DNA of 64,000 nucleotides from Lateolabrax maculatus. Its lineage: Eukaryota > Chordata > Actinopteri > Acropomatiformes > Lateolabracidae. A model generated the notes under the pieces. That model saw nothing but the letters and a program-made list of their open reading frames with translations, did no database searches and was not told the origin of the DNA. The DNA lies in assembly GCA_031216445.1 (NCBI GenBank), contig CM062211.1, positions 16,824,001 to 16,888,000 on the forward strand, given 5' to 3'. Positions 61,961 to 64,000 of the stretch are shown one piece after another (positions within the stretch are counted from its first letter, which is position 1; every line of letters starts with the position of its first letter). The translations under genes were made by a program, and so were the position numbers.

Positions 61961-64000
61961 ATTGCATAGAACAGATTAAAGGTGCTCCGATTGATCGGTC
62001 ATCTATCGTTATCGTTATCAGAAGACGCAAAATACGTTAGACAATTTCTGTGTTTTCATTAGTGTATAATCACCTGAAACTAAGAATCGTGTTTTTCGTT
62101 CTGTACATTTTTTGTTATATTTGCTGAAATTCTCTTTAAATCCCGACAGCAATCAATAAATTAAATGATCTGTTTATGTTCATTAGGATGTTTGGGGTTT
62201 TCTTACATGTGAGGTAGTTGGATATGTACACCGTCACAATATATGTCAGTATATATATATATATGTATATCAGCTCAGATTAGATCTGAACATCCCTGTT
62301 AATGGTTGAAGAAAGTGGTTTTCAACATGGCGGTCGGCACCCATATAAAGAGATAAACCCAAGAAATTATGACTTGTACTTCTTTAATCTTTTCTTTTTT
62401 CTTGGGAAATACTGGACTGTTTTACCTCCTCACAACTTTAAAGCAACATGAATTGATTTTATGTCCTTTTACGTTTACATTTATTCATTTTGCAGAAGCT
62501 TTTGTCCAATGTGACGCACGGATAAGGCACAATCGAAGCCGCATGTGTCTTATACGGCATCTCACCTTGGCTGCCTCTGGCTCTGTACATACTGAACTCG
62601 CTCTAATGATCGGCTGATGCTGAGGTGTCGATATCGAGCCTCAGTACTATTTTGGCACAGAGCAAAGAGTATCAGAGGCTGCCAAGTACCGACAGCAGGC
62701 ATCACATGTCTGGTCAGATTCACAGTCTTGTTTACTTTGGGTTTGAGATTGGGGTTATTTCAGATAGATGAAATTGTTACTAATATTAATCAAGTAAGTT
62801 GTAGAGGGAAGATCTTATAAATGATTATTTGCTTTTTCCAGAACTTTTAACCACATCTCACATCTCACACAGCAGAGAAACTGCTTCCGCTGATGCAGAC
62901 AATGAATGACAATAAAAACTCCAAGAAAAGCGATTAAGTAAACTGGTTTAGGAAAGACTGGTTTAACTGTCAGCACACTGGTCTCACGAAACAACGAACT
63001 GCCAGCGCCCGCGCGTCTTGTTACATTATTCTGTTTGTTTAACAGGGTGTTGCTGTACAGTAAAGGCCCAGCCAACCTACCCTGTATAAATAAAGCTTGT
63101 ATAAACGTGAGTAAATCTATATATACTTAGTAGCTTTTGAATGAAGGATTGTAACTTAATGGCAGGTTTTGTTTTTCAGTGCTTTGTGTGTGTAGAGAAA
63201 AGAGAGGAATGGCTTTCTGAGAGCTCGCATTGATACCCTTTGTATGAAAATACATTTTATTTCAAGGAAAATAGATAAATTACAGCTTTTGTTTACACAC
63301 TCTATTTTTACACTCTGTGGCTTTTTGCTTTGTTTTGTTGTGTCTCATTTCATGTGTAATAGCACCGTCTGGTTTTTGTGGAATACATTAGTGTCTGTCA
63401 AGTCTTTTTGTACCCCAGAATAAGTTAAGAAAAGTAATTTTATAAACCACCTTGATTTAAATTATTCAACAGCCTACTATACCTCCAATCCTGTTCAATA
63501 GTATTATATTTGTTTGTTTCATAACTGTCATAATTTTATCGACAGTTCTGTAACTTTCTTTGATCCACTTCCATATATTAATCAGTAATTACCACAAATG
63601 TTACCATTAAAAGAAAAATAAACTTTACACTGTATACTGCAGTTTATTTTTTCGTCCGATGTACCACAGCTTTCACATTTCAGCCAATTATCCCCTAACC
63701 TTTTTTACCGACACCTGAAGTTGCTCAGTGTCGTCCTGGATCCAGATTCTTTATATATGTTGTTCGTCCTTGTTAAAAGGGTTTAGCTATTTCAACCATA
63801 TACGTTTAGTGAAGTATTTCAACCATTTATTGATGATGTTCAACTATTCAGACTTCTCTGCTCGATTGTTTTCACTATGGATATATTACAAGAACTCTTA
63901 ATACATTCATAGTTTTCACATGATCTCAATATGTAGTGTTCAGGTGTTACAGAAGACTCTCAATCTGTGGATCTATTTTTTAGTCAAATCACAATTCCAT
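61961..64000. other. Non-coding AT-rich sequence at the end of the window
   Basis: No gene visible. A diverged copy of the GTGGTTTTCAACATGG-type repeat lies near 62318-62420 and an AT tract near 62249-62262. Confidence 0.5.

Overview
This window is vertebrate nuclear DNA, most likely from a ray-finned (teleost) fish. It has intron-split genes with GT-AG junctions, many short CA, TG and AT microsatellites, and several dispersed repeats of types I recognise as common in teleosts. Nothing here is bacterial: there are no operons, CRISPR arrays or rRNA/tRNA genes that I can support. Most long open frames are chance frames or shadows of exons on the other strand.

Two protein-coding genes are well supported, arranged tail to tail. 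On the + strand, tbc1d30 (a Rab GTPase-activating protein with a TBC domain) runs from a start codon at 1567 to a stop at 21253. I could join 14 coding exons with all reading phases consistent, giving 1097 residues. A second first exon (ATG 8783, donor after 8945) splices in the same phase to exon 3 and gives a 926-residue short form, so the gene has at least two promoters. A third possible first exon lies at 10092-10128 and a possible early terminal exon at 16141.

On the - strand, prkcq (protein kinase C theta, a novel-type PKC) runs from ATG 39551-39553 to a stop at 25548-25550 in 17 coding exons and 718 residues: C2-like domain, two C1 zinc fingers, V3 hinge, AGC kinase domain and C-terminal phosphorylation motifs. 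The coding start lies in an exon with a very strong 3' splice site at 39812/39813, so a non-coding exon must lie upstream; a candidate ends at 45570. The stop codons of the two genes are 4.3 kb apart. An isolated ETS/YY1-type promoter with a spliceable ATG exon (22906-23063) lies in that gap and is unexplained.

From 40 kb to 64 kb I see no confident gene. This stretch holds a 410-bp transposon-like element with a perfect 9-bp target duplication (40915-41324), a second inverted-repeat element (50859-51346), further dispersed repeats, microsatellites, a degenerate minisatellite (48130-48440), two stretches that look like conserved regulatory DNA (53740-54135 and 61430-61960) and one orphan exon-like segment (59574-59699).

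Functionally, the GAP acts on Rab proteins (Rab8A in the mammalian literature, linked to cilia), and PKC theta acts downstream of diacylglycerol in lymphocyte signalling. I see no shared pathway. The most biologically interesting observation is that this PKC theta has Asp where mammals have the Lck-phosphorylated Tyr-90, and also lacks the proline-rich hinge motif used for CD28/Lck recruitment. No wholly novel system is evident.
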